From Thermoactinospora rubra (GTDB lineage Bacteria; Actinomycetota; Actinomycetes; Streptosporangiales; Streptosporangiaceae): a stretch of DNA of 64,000 bases. Both the position numbers and the translations under genes were made by a program. The notes beneath the pieces are model-generated. The model saw only the letters and a program-made list of their open reading frames with translations. It did not search any database and had not been told where the DNA came from. Positions 17,805-25,826 of the stretch are shown here, piece after piece (positions within the stretch are counted from its first letter, which is position 1; each line of letters starts with the position of its first letter). The stretch is from assembly GCF_002093975.1 (NCBI RefSeq), contig NZ_KZ084327.1:62001-126000 (forward strand), written 5' to 3'.

Positions 17805-17841
17805 CGTGATCCATTCAGGCCTTCGTGATCTTGCCGGCGGC

Positions 17842-17869
17842 TTGGAGATCGCTTGTGTTTTGGTAGCCT
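17842..17869 (+). promoter_or_regulatory. Likely promoter of the RNase P RNA gene
   Basis: TTGGAG (17842-17847) and TAGCCT (17864-17869) are separated by 16 bp, and the first paired base of RNase P RNA lies 6 bp after the second box. Spacing and position fit a housekeeping sigma promoter. Confidence 0.5.
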
Positions 17870-17872
17870 GGC

Positions 17873-18274
17873 TGGAGACGAGTCGGCCGGACGGTCGCGT
17901 CGGGCCGTACGGCTCGCCGAGGAAGGTCCGGGCTCCACAGGGCAGGGTGGTCGGTAACACCGACCCGGGGCGACCCGCGGGAAAGTGCCACAGAAAGCAG
18001 ACCGCCTCCCTTCCGCGGAGGTAAGGGTGAAAGGGTGGTGTAAGAGACCACCAGCGCCCACGGTGACGTGGGCGGCTCGGTAAACCCCACCCGGAGCAAG
18101 GTCAAGAAGGGATCCTCCGCTCGGAGAATCCCGCGCGCGGCGCCTGAGGGCTGCCCGTCCGAGCCGCGCGGGTAGACCGCTCGAGGCCGCCGGCAACGGC
18201 GGTCCTAGATGGATGACCGTCCCTTCACGCTTGCGCGAAGGACAGAACCCGGCCTACAGGCCGACTCGTCTCTC
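17873..18274 (+). ncRNA. rnpB: RNase P RNA (bacterial class A)
   Basis: The catalytic RNA that removes the 5' leader of pre-tRNAs. Universal core blocks are present in order: GAGGAAGGTCCGGGCTCCAC (P4 5' strand region), CACAGAAAGCAGACC, GGTAAGGGTGAAAGGG, and near the 3' end TAGATGGATGAC and ACAGAACCCGGCCTACAGGC. The 5' arm GAGACGAGTCGG (17875-17886) pairs perfectly with CCGACTCGTCTC (18261-18272) to form P1, which sets both ends. At about 400 nt it has normal length. It follows the RNase H gene after a short gap. Confidence 0.96.
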
Positions 18275-18347
18275 AATCCCTACCTGACGTGCATAAACGT
18301 CACCTATATGATCCCCAGCTCCGTGATGGCTCCGTCAGAGTTTGATC

Positions 18348-18545
18348 ATGGAGTCGGACACCACGGCCTGGCTCATCATCGCAATGCCGGGCTCGGCGCT
18401 CATCGAGCAGCCGAAAGAAGAGATCAAGAGGCTCTACGGCGGCATGCTGGGCCTCACGTTCGACCTCGGCGGCCCAGCCGAGAGGGCGCGTGCGGCCAAG
18501 GCGCTCCCACAGCCACCAGCAGTCGACCGCTCCCCGATGTCATGA
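18348..18545 (+). CDS. Short hypothetical reading frame (65 residues)
   Basis: Begins MESDTTAWLIIAMPGSALIE and ends shortly after a Pro-rich tail. The first 45 residues have a plausible mix of charged and hydrophobic residues, but there is no good ribosome binding site and the last part lies opposite the remnant on the other strand. It may be a truncated gene whose 3' part has been lost. I do not recognise it. Confidence 0.25.
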   Translation: MESDTTAWLIIAMPGSALIEQPKEEIKRLYGGMLGLTFDLGGPAERARAAKALPQPPAVDRSPMS

Positions 18546-18730
18546 ACATCGAGCGCGAGGCGATAGCCGATCAAGATGTACATCAGGTAGTGGAGCGAGC
18601 CGCCGGGTATCCACATGCCGGGGCGAAGCCGTATCTGATCGAGAAGGTCGTCTAGGTTGCCCCAGTCTTTGGGGTGCCTGGGGATGGGAAGATGACGCCA
18701 TCGCCGGAGGGCCGGTCCGTGTTGCACCAT
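18434..18730 (-). pseudogene. Remnant of a small RPGMW/GY-motif protein
   Basis: In the middle of this frame (about 18526-18658) is DLLDQIRLRPGMWIPGGSLH followed by YLMYILIGYRLALD. From memory this resembles the N-terminal part of short actinobacterial hypothetical proteins with an RPxMY motif and a GY motif about 20 residues later; these usually continue with an F-x-x-W segment that is absent here. After position 18526 the frame turns into Ala/Arg-rich sequence typical of non-coding reading. I infer a truncated gene. No function is assigned to the family. Confidence 0.35.
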
Positions 18731-18757
18731 GCGTGAGTGATCTCCACGAAGGAGGCC

Positions 18758-19225
18758 GTGTCCCCTCGCCGGGACAGCCCGGTCAGGCGCATGGTCCTCG
18801 CGGGCGCGGTCGGGATCATCTTGCCCGCCGCTCTTTTAGGCTGGGTCTTCGTATGGCCGAGGTTCTTCCCCGAGCGCTGCGGCGAATACACCGGCTGCCT
18901 CGGCTACCTGTTCGCCGCATGGGATCCGGGGCCCTGGGTGGCGGTCGCGGCCGCATGGCCACTGCTCTACGCGCTGCGCGTCCGGCCCGCGTGGATCGTG
19001 GCCGCCATCGCGACGCCGTACCTCATGGCCATCTGGCAGTACGCCACCGCGAAGGACATGTGGTTGTTCTCGCTCGAGTCTCTCATCCTCGTCGTGTTCG
19101 GCGGCGTGATCGCCTACCCGAGCGCCGTCCTCACCGCCACGACCAGGATGCCCTGGATATGGCGCGCCCTGCCGGCCGCCTTCTTCGCAGGCTTGTTCGT
19201 GCTGGGAATCGTCTCGTCGGAGTAG
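18758..19225 (+). CDS. Small integral membrane protein, unknown
   Basis: About 155 residues with four hydrophobic segments (MVLAGAVGIILPAALLGWVF; the WVAVAAAWPLLYAL region; IVAAIATPYLMAIW; and the C-terminal SLILVVFGGVIAYPSAVL and LPAAFFAGLFVLGIV). A Cys pair (ERCGEYTGC) lies in the first loop and may be extracytoplasmic. The start is uncertain: AAGGAGG ends only 2 bases before the GTG at 18758; GTG 18737 and ATG 18791 are alternatives. No family recognised; it ends 5 bp before the convergent membrane-protein gene. Confidence 0.65.
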   Translation: MSPRRDSPVRRMVLAGAVGIILPAALLGWVFVWPRFFPERCGEYTGCLGYLFAAWDPGPWVAVAAAWPLLYALRVRPAWIVAAIATPYLMAIWQYATAKDMWLFSLESLILVVFGGVIAYPSAVLTATTRMPWIWRALPAAFFAGLFVLGIVSSE

Positions 19226-19230
19226 CGGGG

Positions 19231-19719
19231 CTACGGCGACCGTTCGCCGCGCCGGTAGGCGATCAGCAGGCCGATCGCGGCGAGGGGCTGGAGCACGTCG
19301 ACGGGAATGGCCCAGACGTTGCCCGGCGCGGTGTTCCCGTGCCCGAACCACTGCATGAAGTGGCCGATGGCGTCACCCCAGAACAGGACGGCCGCGGCGA
19401 TGACCGCGGCGGTCAGGAACGAGCCACGGTTCCAGATGCTGAGCACGCCGAGCAGGCCGACCGCGATGTCGGCCCAGCCGACCTCCCACTGGAAGGGGGT
19501 GTGCGCGAACCCGATGCCTTCCGCGATTTCAGGTGCGTACGGGCCGATGTGCCCGATCCCCCCGAAGATCGACTGGGCGCCGCCGCCCGCGACCACCCAC
19601 AGCAGCCAGAGCTCCACCACCCGGCGGCGGGTACGGCGGGCCGGGCTCCGGTCGACCAGGACGTGGACGAGCGGGGCGACGACGAGCACCAGCAGCGGGA
19701 CGACGATGAAGTAGGCCAT
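19231..19719 (-). CDS. DUF6790-like membrane protein
   Basis: A 162-residue protein with about four membrane helices (YFIVVPLLVLVVAPLVHVLV; LWLLWVVAGGGAQSIFGGIG; the DIAVGLLGVLSIW region; and IPVDVLQPLAAIGLLIAY). Conserved-looking polar residues lie within membranes (GHIGPYAPEIAEGIGF, WGDAIGHFMQWFGHGN). I recall similar sequences as DUF6790, a family without known function. The ATG at 19719 begins MAYFIVV, the usual start; ATG 19731 is 4 codons upstream. No operon partner on this strand. Confidence 0.7.
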   Translation of the reverse strand: MAYFIVVPLLVLVVAPLVHVLVDRSPARRTRRRVVELWLLWVVAGGGAQSIFGGIGHIGPYAPEIAEGIGFAHTPFQWEVGWADIAVGLLGVLSIWNRGSFLTAAVIAAAVLFWGDAIGHFMQWFGHGNTAPGNVWAIPVDVLQPLAAIGLLIAYRRGERSP

Positions 19720-19860
19720 GTCGTGCACCATACGAGCGGGGTCGCGTGGCGTTCCGGCGACACGCCTTGAGGCCGCCGCACCCGGGCACCCCCCGGCCAG
19801 AGCGCTCGGCCCCGCCACGCCGTTCCCGGGGCATCGCGAATCCGTCCGCGCCCGGGTCGC

Positions 19861-20874
19861 CTACCCCCTGGTGGCGAGCCACTCCCGCAGGATCGCCTGC
19901 TCCTTGTCCGGCGCGATGCCGTGCGTCGTGGTCTTGCCGTACACCCGCTGGTCCTCCGGGATCTCCCGCAGCCACGCCCACGTGTCGCGCACGGTCTCCG
20001 CCACCGGGCGGGTCCGCAGGCCCGCCGCCTGCGCCTTGGCCGTCGAGACCGACCAGAAGTTCGCGGTCTCCGGCCCGGCCGGCGCCCACAGCGGCAGCTC
20101 GACGAAGACCTTCACGTCATGGTCGAGCAGGAACCGGTCCTCGACCCACACGAACTCCGCGTCCGAGCCCGTGACCTCCCGGCACAGGCCCAGCCACTCG
20201 CCGAACGTCGTGTTCCCCGCCGGCCCCGTCACCATGAAGCGGTCCGCGACGCCGTGCTCCGCCTGGTCGAGCGTGAAGATCGCGACGTCGCGGGCGTCGA
20301 CGAGCTGCAGCGGCGTCCGCGGGTCGCCGGGGGCGAGCACCTGGCCGCCGTGCGAGATGCGGGTCAGCCACCACGGCAGCCGGGCGACGTTCTCGTGCGG
20401 GCCGAGGATCAGCCCCGGCTGGATGAACAGCGCGTTGCCCGAGAACCCCTCGCCGACCGCGCGCTCGCATCCCGCCTTGAGCACGCCGTACTCGCCGTCG
20501 GACGGCCCGGCGTCCGGCGCGCACGGCCACAGGCCCCTCTCCTCGGTGGCCGGCTTGCCGGGGAAGCCGTCGACGGCCCCGATGGTGGAGATGAAGGCGT
20601 AGGTGCCGGCGTGCCCGGACAGCAGGCGGGCCGACTCCAGCACCACGCGCGGCACGTACCCGCAGGTGTCGACCACGAAGTCCCAGCGCCGCCCCTCGAC
20701 GAGCCGCTCCAGGTCCACGGTGGCCTCCCGGTCGCCGTGCACCGCCGTGACCCCCGGCAGGTCGACGCCCGACTTGCCGCGGTTGAAGGTCGTCACCTCG
20801 TGACCGCGCCGCAGCGCCTCCTCCACGATGGCCCGGCCGAGGAACTGGGATCCGCCCAGCACGAGAACTCTCAT
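19861..20874 (-). CDS. NAD-dependent epimerase/reductase-like protein (extended SDR)
   Basis: A 337-residue Rossmann protein. The N-terminal nucleotide motif is GGSQFLG, followed by VTTFNRGKSG, typical of atypical extended SDRs (isoflavone reductase/CSP41-like). FISTIGAVDG carries the Ser region and YGVLKAG fits the YxxxK catalytic pair. The C-terminal half (ETANFWSVSTAKAQAAGLRTR) is the usual substrate domain. AAGGATG precedes the ATG. The reaction cannot be named; members reduce or epimerise small substrates, and some only bind RNA. Confidence 0.85.
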   Translation of the reverse strand: MRVLVLGGSQFLGRAIVEEALRRGHEVTTFNRGKSGVDLPGVTAVHGDREATVDLERLVEGRRWDFVVDTCGYVPRVVLESARLLSGHAGTYAFISTIGAVDGFPGKPATEERGLWPCAPDAGPSDGEYGVLKAGCERAVGEGFSGNALFIQPGLILGPHENVARLPWWLTRISHGGQVLAPGDPRTPLQLVDARDVAIFTLDQAEHGVADRFMVTGPAGNTTFGEWLGLCREVTGSDAEFVWVEDRFLLDHDVKVFVELPLWAPAGPETANFWSVSTAKAQAAGLRTRPVAETVRDTWAWLREIPEDQRVYGKTTTHGIAPDKEQAILREWLATRG

Positions 20875-20908
20875 ACCGGCATCCTTGCCGTACGGCGGGC
20901 GTGACGAT

Positions 20909-23059
20909 TCACGTCTTCACCGACAGCGTAGGCGCGAGCACCTCCACCCGGGCGGCGGCGATGTCGAAGTACAGCCCCACGAGCTGGAGCTCCCCCGCCC
21001 GGACCATCTCGTCGATGCGCCGGTGGGTGCGCAGGTTGTCCAGCTGCTGGACGACGTTGACCCGGCACAGCCGGTCCAGCGGCGTGGAGCCGGGCGGGTC
21101 CTCCTCGGTGAGGTAGCGGGCCAGGCTGTGGTGGCCGTGCCGCAGCCAGCGCCGCAGCCCCGGCATGCCGCCCGCCGCCACCCCCGCGCTGAGCAGGCCC
21201 GCCATGGCGCCGCAGCCCGAGTGCCCGCACACGGTGATGGTGTGCACCTTCAGCACCTGCGTGGCGTACTCGATCGCCGCCAGCACCGAGTCGTCCGGCG
21301 GCTCGGCGCCGCGGCGCGGCACCAGGTTGCCGATGTTGCGCACGGTGAACAGGTCGCCAGGGCCGCTCGCGGTGATGATGCTCGGCACGATCCGCGAGTC
21401 GGCGCAGGTGATGAACAGGTGGCTGGGCTTCTGCGCGTGGGCCAGCTCGCTGAAGATGGGCCGCAGCAGCGGCGCCCTGCGCTGGTGGAACTCCCTCGCG
21501 CCCGACTCCAGGGCCCCCTGCTGGGGCACCGCCTTGCGGTGCGTCCACGGCAGCCACCACCGGTCGGGCGCCTTGGGCGGCGTCTTGGCCGGGAACATCC
21601 GCGCCCCGCTGGCCGCCAGCGCGTACCACTCGTCGTGCAGCTCGTCGATCTCCACCCGTCCGCCGCCCGCCTCGTGGTCCAGCCGCCAGCTGTGCAGCGC
21701 CTCGAACGCGGCGTTGTCCATGAAGTCGATGTTGAGGTCCAGGTCGACAGGTACGGCGGGCGGGATGGCCCGCAGCTCGGCGGTGAGCCTCGGCACGCCC
21801 AGGAACGTGAGCGAGCCGTTCACGGTCACGTGGCGCCGGCCGCCGGGACCGGTGTCGACCCGGATGTCCACCCAGGTCAGCCTGCGCAGCGCGAGCAGGG
21901 CCGCCAGGCCCAGGCCCAGGAACACGCCCTCGGCCAGGCCCACCAGCACCACGCCGAGCAGCGTCACCGCGTAGACCGGCACCTCGCCGTGGCCGTGGAC
22001 CTTCCTGACGTGCCCCAGGTTGATCGTCTGGATGCCGGTGAACACCAGCAGCGCCGCCAGCGACTCCATCGGGATGAGGTGGACGGTCCACCCCAGGAAC
22101 AGGCCGAACACCAGCACCCAGCAGCCGTGCAGGATCGTCGACAGGCGGGAGCGGGCCCCGGCGCGGAGGTTCGCCGTGCTGCGGACGATCACCCCCGCCA
22201 CCGGCAGGCCACCCAGCACGCCGCTGACGATGTTGGCCGTGCCCTGGCCGCACAGCTCGCGGTCGAGGTTGGCGTTCCTGCTGTCGACGGCGCGGGCGCA
22301 CAGCAGCGACTCCACCGCCGACAGGAACGCGACCAGCAGCGCGGCGCCCACGATGCCGTGCCAGTCGCCCTCGGGCGGGACCGGCGGCTGCCATTGCGAC
22401 AGCATGCCGGTCAGGTCGACGCGGGTGACCTGCCAGCCCAGGAGCGCGGCGACGACGGCGGAGATCGCCAGCGCGGCCAGCGGGGCGGGGACCACGCGGA
22501 GCCGTCGCGGCAGGCGGGTCCAGACGATCAGGACGCCGATCGTCAGCAGGCCGACGGCGACCGCGTGGGAGTGGATGTCGGCGATCTGCGCGGGCAGCTC
22601 CAGCAGGTTCTCGACGGCCGAGCGCTGGGGGCTGCCGCCCAGGACGATGTGGAGCTGGCTGAGCGCGATCACCACGCCGACGCCGGCGAGCAGCCCGTGG
22701 ATCACCGCGGGGGAGACGGCCAGCGCGGCCCGGGCGGCCCTGACCAGGCCGAGCCCGAGCTGGATGACCCCGGCGAGGACGGTGATCATGCAGGTGGCGC
22801 GCCAGCCGTAGGTGTGCACGAGGTCGGCGATGACCAGCGAGAGGCCCGCCGTCGGACCGCTCACCTGGACGGAGGAGCCGCCCAGCGCGCCGGCGACGAT
22901 CCCGCCCACGGCGGCGGCGATCAGCCCGGCGGCCAGCGGAGCGCCCGACGCCACGGCGACGCCGAGCGACAGCGGGACGGCTATGAGGAAGACGACCAGG
23001 GAGGCGGGCAGGTTATGACGCAATGTCCCCAGTGCGCTACGCATCGTGTCCGCTGTCAT
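20909..23059 (-). CDS. SulP anion transporter fused to STAS and beta-carbonic anhydrase
   Basis: A 716-residue three-part protein. Residues 1-425 form a SulP (SLC26) membrane domain with 10 or more helices (LAVPLSLGVAVASG-type helix, SGPTAGLSLVI). A cytoplasmic STAS-like domain (about 430-500) includes VPVDLDLNIDFMDNAAFEAL. The C-terminal part is a beta-carbonic anhydrase with zinc ligands Cys552 and Asp554 (CADSR), His613 and Cys616 (GHSGCG). A similar fusion is known from mycobacteria (Rv3273). The enzyme would interconvert CO2 and bicarbonate beside the pore, pointing to bicarbonate or sulfate uptake. A repeated ATGATCAT palindrome lies upstream. Confidence 0.93.
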   Translation of the reverse strand: MTADTMRSALGTLRHNLPASLVVFLIAVPLSLGVAVASGAPLAAGLIAAAVGGIVAGALGGSSVQVSGPTAGLSLVIADLVHTYGWRATCMITVLAGVIQLGLGLVRAARAALAVSPAVIHGLLAGVGVVIALSQLHIVLGGSPQRSAVENLLELPAQIADIHSHAVAVGLLTIGVLIVWTRLPRRLRVVPAPLAALAISAVVAALLGWQVTRVDLTGMLSQWQPPVPPEGDWHGIVGAALLVAFLSAVESLLCARAVDSRNANLDRELCGQGTANIVSGVLGGLPVAGVIVRSTANLRAGARSRLSTILHGCWVLVFGLFLGWTVHLIPMESLAALLVFTGIQTINLGHVRKVHGHGEVPVYAVTLLGVVLVGLAEGVFLGLGLAALLALRRLTWVDIRVDTGPGGRRHVTVNGSLTFLGVPRLTAELRAIPPAVPVDLDLNIDFMDNAAFEALHSWRLDHEAGGGRVEIDELHDEWYALAASGARMFPAKTPPKAPDRWWLPWTHRKAVPQQGALESGAREFHQRRAPLLRPIFSELAHAQKPSHLFITCADSRIVPSIITASGPGDLFTVRNIGNLVPRRGAEPPDDSVLAAIEYATQVLKVHTITVCGHSGCGAMAGLLSAGVAAGGMPGLRRWLRHGHHSLARYLTEEDPPGSTPLDRLCRVNVVQQLDNLRTHRRIDEMVRAGELQLVGLYFDIAAARVEVLAPTLSVKT

Positions 23060-23116
23060 GGCCCAGACTGTAACGTTCCAGGCCGCGGGCCGTAAGAGCG
23101 GATCAAGGAAATTTAC

Positions 23117-23144
23117 ATGATCATGATGAGGCTCGCATGATCAT
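23117..23144. promoter_or_regulatory. Two ATGATCAT palindromes, 20 bp apart, upstream of the SulP-carbonic anhydrase gene
   Basis: The self-complementary octamer ATGATCAT occurs at 23117-23124 and 23137-23144, i.e. two helical turns apart, 58-85 bp before the start codon at 23059. The AT-rich palindromes stand out in this high-GC DNA and would suit two dimers of a repressor or metalloregulator. No regulator is identified. Confidence 0.4.
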
Positions 23145-23256
23145 TCGCCTCGCCGTACACGTGCCGGAAGTCAGGGGAGCGTGACGGCCTGGGATGGGGA
23201 CGGTCGGTGGGGCGGGGTCACCGGGCCTCCCTCGCGCGACGACCCCGCCGCGAACG

Positions 23257-24747
23257 TCAGCGGTAGTAGTCGGGGTAGTCCTGCTGCGGGTCGGCGGACC
23301 GGCGGCGGGAGGCGCGACCGCCGCGCGCTCCGGCCTCCTGCTGCTGCGAGCCGTACACCTGGCCGTAGGACGGCCACATGTCGGCGGGCGGCTCGGGCCA
23401 CGCGGCCGGGCTCGAGGGCGCGGCCGGGGTGGAGTAGCCGGCCCGCTCGTAGGCCGGGGAGGACAGCACGTCGTCGTACGGCGAGACCGCCCTGCCGGGC
23501 GCGGTCGGCGTGCCGACGGCGGGCGAGGGGCCGGTCAGCGCGTCCCCGTCGGGGGCGGCGTAGCCGGGGCGGACCTCGTAGGACGAGGCCGAATACGACG
23601 CCGCGGGAGCCGCGGGACGGGCCGCCTCGAACGCCGGCCAGGAACCCGAGCCGGAAGCGGGGGCCGGGTCGTCGAGGATGTCCGGCGAGGCCGGCCAGGA
23701 TCCCGACGTGCTGGACGGGGGCGGCGTCTGCCAGGTGCTCTCCAGGGCGTCGGCGGCGTTGGCGTAGGCGGGGAACGGGTCGCTGTTCGGCGCGCCGTGG
23801 ATGGGCGAGGCCGGGTAGGAGCCCGAGGGCGTGGCGGCGGGGAAGGACCCCGAGGTGGAGGAGGCGCCGACGGCCGGGAACGATCCCGACGGGCTGCCGG
23901 TCGCGGCGGGGAACGATCCGGAGGTGGTGCCGTTGGCGGCGGGGAACGATCCGGAGGTGGTGCCGTTGGCGGGGGTGAAGGACCCGGAGGTGGTGCCGTT
24001 GGCGGCGGGGAACGATCCGGAAGAGGTGCCGTTGGCGGCGGGGAACGATCCGGAGGTCGAGGCGCTGGCGGGGGTGAAGGCGTTGCCGGACGAGGGCGGC
24101 GGCACCGGTTTGCTGCCGGGCCCGAGGATGCTCATCACGTCGGGCGTCGGGGCGGCGAAGGTGACGGTGCGCTGGTCGGCCAGGTCCTTCTGGCTGGGCG
24201 TGCGCGGCTCGGCGTGGCTCGCGGCGGCCGGCGCGGGCGCCGGGATGGGCGCTGGCTTGGGGGAGGACGCGGAGACCTGGCGCTGGGGCAACGGCGCCTG
24301 CACGGTGGCGGCGTTGGGATCGCCGGGCGCGGGCCGGCGGTCGGCCGAGGAGGCCGCCTTGCGGGCCTTGACCGTACCGCTCGCGCCGAAGCCGCCCTCG
24401 GCCGCGTCGCTGCGGATGCTGGCCCAGAACTCCTCGTCCTCGTCGTCGGAGGTCACGTTGCCCCACTCGTCCACGCCGCGCTTGCCACGCTGGCCCGTGC
24501 GGACGGGCTTGGGCTTCTCCTCCTCGTCGATGGGGCTGAAGTCGGGGCTGAAATTGGTCATCCGGGGCTCGTGAGCCGCGAACTCGTCAGTCGAACGAGC
24601 CTTCTTGAGCTCTTCCTTCTCGGCCAGCTCCTTCATGCGCTCCGGCGGAAGCGAGCTCTCCCGCTTGTTCATGGATCTCATGCCCAGTGCCACGACGACG
24701 AGCACGAGGAGCACGACAGCGACCAATATGACGATAACCGCGGTCAT
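23257..24747 (-). CDS. Membrane-anchored, largely disordered protein with SGSFPAANGT repeats
   Basis: A 496-residue protein. Residues 2-22 are a single hydrophobic helix (VIVILVAVVLLVLVVVALGM) followed by a basic turn, so the bulk is probably cytoplasmic. A charged stretch (30-110) includes DEWGNVTSDDEDEEFWASI. Residues 110-480 are rich in Pro, Ala, Ser and Gly, with about seven copies of a 10-residue unit near residues 225-305 and scattered SGSWPA motifs. The C-terminus is basic (GGRASRRRS) and ends in PDYYR. I do not recognise a family; the form suggests a scaffold or cell-envelope linker. Confidence 0.75.
   Translation of the reverse strand: MTAVIVILVAVVLLVLVVVALGMRSMNKRESSLPPERMKELAEKEELKKARSTDEFAAHEPRMTNFSPDFSPIDEEEKPKPVRTGQRGKRGVDEWGNVTSDDEDEEFWASIRSDAAEGGFGASGTVKARKAASSADRRPAPGDPNAATVQAPLPQRQVSASSPKPAPIPAPAPAAASHAEPRTPSQKDLADQRTVTFAAPTPDVMSILGPGSKPVPPPSSGNAFTPASASTSGSFPAANGTSSGSFPAANGTTSGSFTPANGTTSGSFPAANGTTSGSFPAATGSPSGSFPAVGASSTSGSFPAATPSGSYPASPIHGAPNSDPFPAYANAADALESTWQTPPPSSTSGSWPASPDILDDPAPASGSGSWPAFEAARPAAPAASYSASSYEVRPGYAAPDGDALTGPSPAVGTPTAPGRAVSPYDDVLSSPAYERAGYSTPAAPSSPAAWPEPPADMWPSYGQVYGSQQQEAGARGGRASRRRSADPQQDYPDYYR
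23815..24080. repeat. 30-bp tandem repeats encoding SGSFPAANGT
   Basis: Five nearly identical 30-bp units run through about 23905-24055, flanked by degenerate copies. The core on the plus strand is GGCGGGGAACGATCCGGAGG. Changes between units are few, so the array expanded recently or is kept uniform by slippage. Confidence 0.85.
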
Positions 24748-24927
24748 TGCACCACCTCTGCCATGGCCTCTCTGTGACGCCGGTGGGACCGCGCGGCCAT
24801 CGACGCGATCCTCCCCCTTTGATCACCAACGTCTAACAATTGGATCTGATTGTGGCGGACCACTATGAGCGTTGTCACACCCTAAGTGAAGAATTGGTAA
24901 CTACTACTACCTGCGGTGTTCGCCCTC

Positions 24928-25518
24928 TCACTCGATGTCGACCGCCGTGAGCCGGCCACGCGCGATCGTCAGGTCCGCGATCTTCTGGAGGATCTCGGAG
25001 AGGGGGGCGCCCTCCGAAACCTTCACCTCGTCCCTGAGCGCGTAGACGCTGAACCGGTAGTTGCCGGGCTTGCCGTCGCTCTTGGGGCAGGGCGGGACGT
25101 AGCCCGGCTTGCCCTTGCCGCCGGGCAGGACGGCCTGCATGGCGGTCCAGCCGTCCGGGGGATCCTCGGACACCCCGGGGCCCAGCTCTGTCGTGCGGCG
25201 GTCGATGTTGTAGATGACCCAGTGCACGGCCGGGTCCGACGACGAGCTGTCGTCGACCACGATCGCGAAGGTCTTCGCGCGAGGCAGGGGCTGGCTCGAC
25301 CAGCGCAGCGGCGGGCTGCCCTTGGTCCCCTCGCAGGAGTACTCGCGCGGCAGCTTGCCGCCCGCGCGGAACTCGGAGCTGGTGACGGTGATCGACGCGA
25401 CGTCCTGGGCGGAGGAGATGCCGCCGCGCAGGACCGCGCAGCCGGCCACGCCGAGCACGAAAACCGCCGCCGCCGCCGTGGCGACGGCTCGGCGTGCCCA
25501 GAAATAGCGCAGCCCCAT
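24928..25518 (-). CDS. PEBP-family (YbhB/YbcL-like) lipoprotein
   Basis: A 196-residue protein. The N-terminus has a basic start, a hydrophobic stretch and the lipobox LGVAGC, with Cys27 as the expected lipidated residue. The mature part has the phosphatidylethanolamine-binding-protein core: ITVTSSEFRAGGKLPREYSC, SPPLRWSSQPLPRAKTFAIV and DPAVHWVIYNI. Bacterial members bind small anionic ligands or inhibit kinases or proteases, but roles are mostly unknown; here it would sit on the outer face of the membrane. I start at ATG 25518 because the signal peptide begins there; an open frame extends to 25692. Confidence 0.87.
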   Translation of the reverse strand: MGLRYFWARRAVATAAAAVFVLGVAGCAVLRGGISSAQDVASITVTSSEFRAGGKLPREYSCEGTKGSPPLRWSSQPLPRAKTFAIVVDDSSSSDPAVHWVIYNIDRRTTELGPGVSEDPPDGWTAMQAVLPGGKGKPGYVPPCPKSDGKPGNYRFSVYALRDEVKVSEGAPLSEILQKIADLTIARGRLTAVDIE

Positions 25519-25754
25519 GCCGGATGATGCTACGCGGCTCCGGGCGATGCGCAGACCGTTTCCGGTGGGTCGGTGGCCGGAATCTGTTCTGAAATCAGTG
25601 GGAGTAGAGGGATTTGAGAGGTGACTTTCGCCACACTCCGGTCGCCGGCCGATCCCCGGAGCGGGGGCGAGCTGGCCGGTCGGCGTGGTCACGCCGCGAC
25701 CCTGGCGGCATAGGGTGACCTTGCACCCTTCTCCGTCGCGGACAGGAGGTCAGC

Positions 25755-25826
25755 GTGAGGTTGGCGGTGCACCACACGCAGGGCGTCCCGCCACGGGCCG
25801 CCGAGCCGGGACGGATCTCCACGTGA
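25755..25826 (+). CDS. Possible 23-residue leader peptide before the PH-domain genes
   Basis: A GTG at 25755 lies 4 bases after a full AGGAGGT and opens a 23-codon frame, MRLAVHHTQG... ending GRIST. Its TGA overlaps the GTG of the PH-domain gene (GTGA at 25823-25826), and that gene has no good ribosome binding site of its own. The layout suggests translational coupling or a regulatory uORF. The peptide has no recognised similarity, and a frameshift in an older, longer N-terminus is possible. Confidence 0.4.
   Translation: MRLAVHHTQGVPPRAAEPGRIST

Larger units (their letters stand above)
18275..18757. other. Low-coding stretch with gene remnants
   Basis: About 480 bp between rnpB and the next membrane-protein gene. 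It has lower GC than its surroundings at 18290-18350 and contains two weak overlapping reading frames on opposite strands, listed separately. No terminator hairpin, tRNA or insertion-sequence end was recognised. I read it as a decayed region. Confidence 0.5.

Noticed and set aside
3449..18274. tRNA genes
   Set aside because: I looked for T-loop GGTTCGAATCC-like blocks with matching acceptor stems here and in the rest of the window and found none.
18337..18351. AGAGTTTGATCATGG, identical to the conserved 5' end of 16S rRNA
   Set aside because: The identity stops after 15 bases; the sequence on both sides is unlike rRNA. Probably chance, or at most a tiny relic.
23815..24080. 30-bp repeats considered as a CRISPR-like array
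   Set aside because: Units are contiguous with no unique spacers and lie in frame in a protein gene.
19718..24777. Long plus-strand frames opposite the SDR, SulP-carbonic anhydrase and repeat-protein genes
   Set aside because: They mirror the coding strand, have no ribosome binding sites and show no domains.
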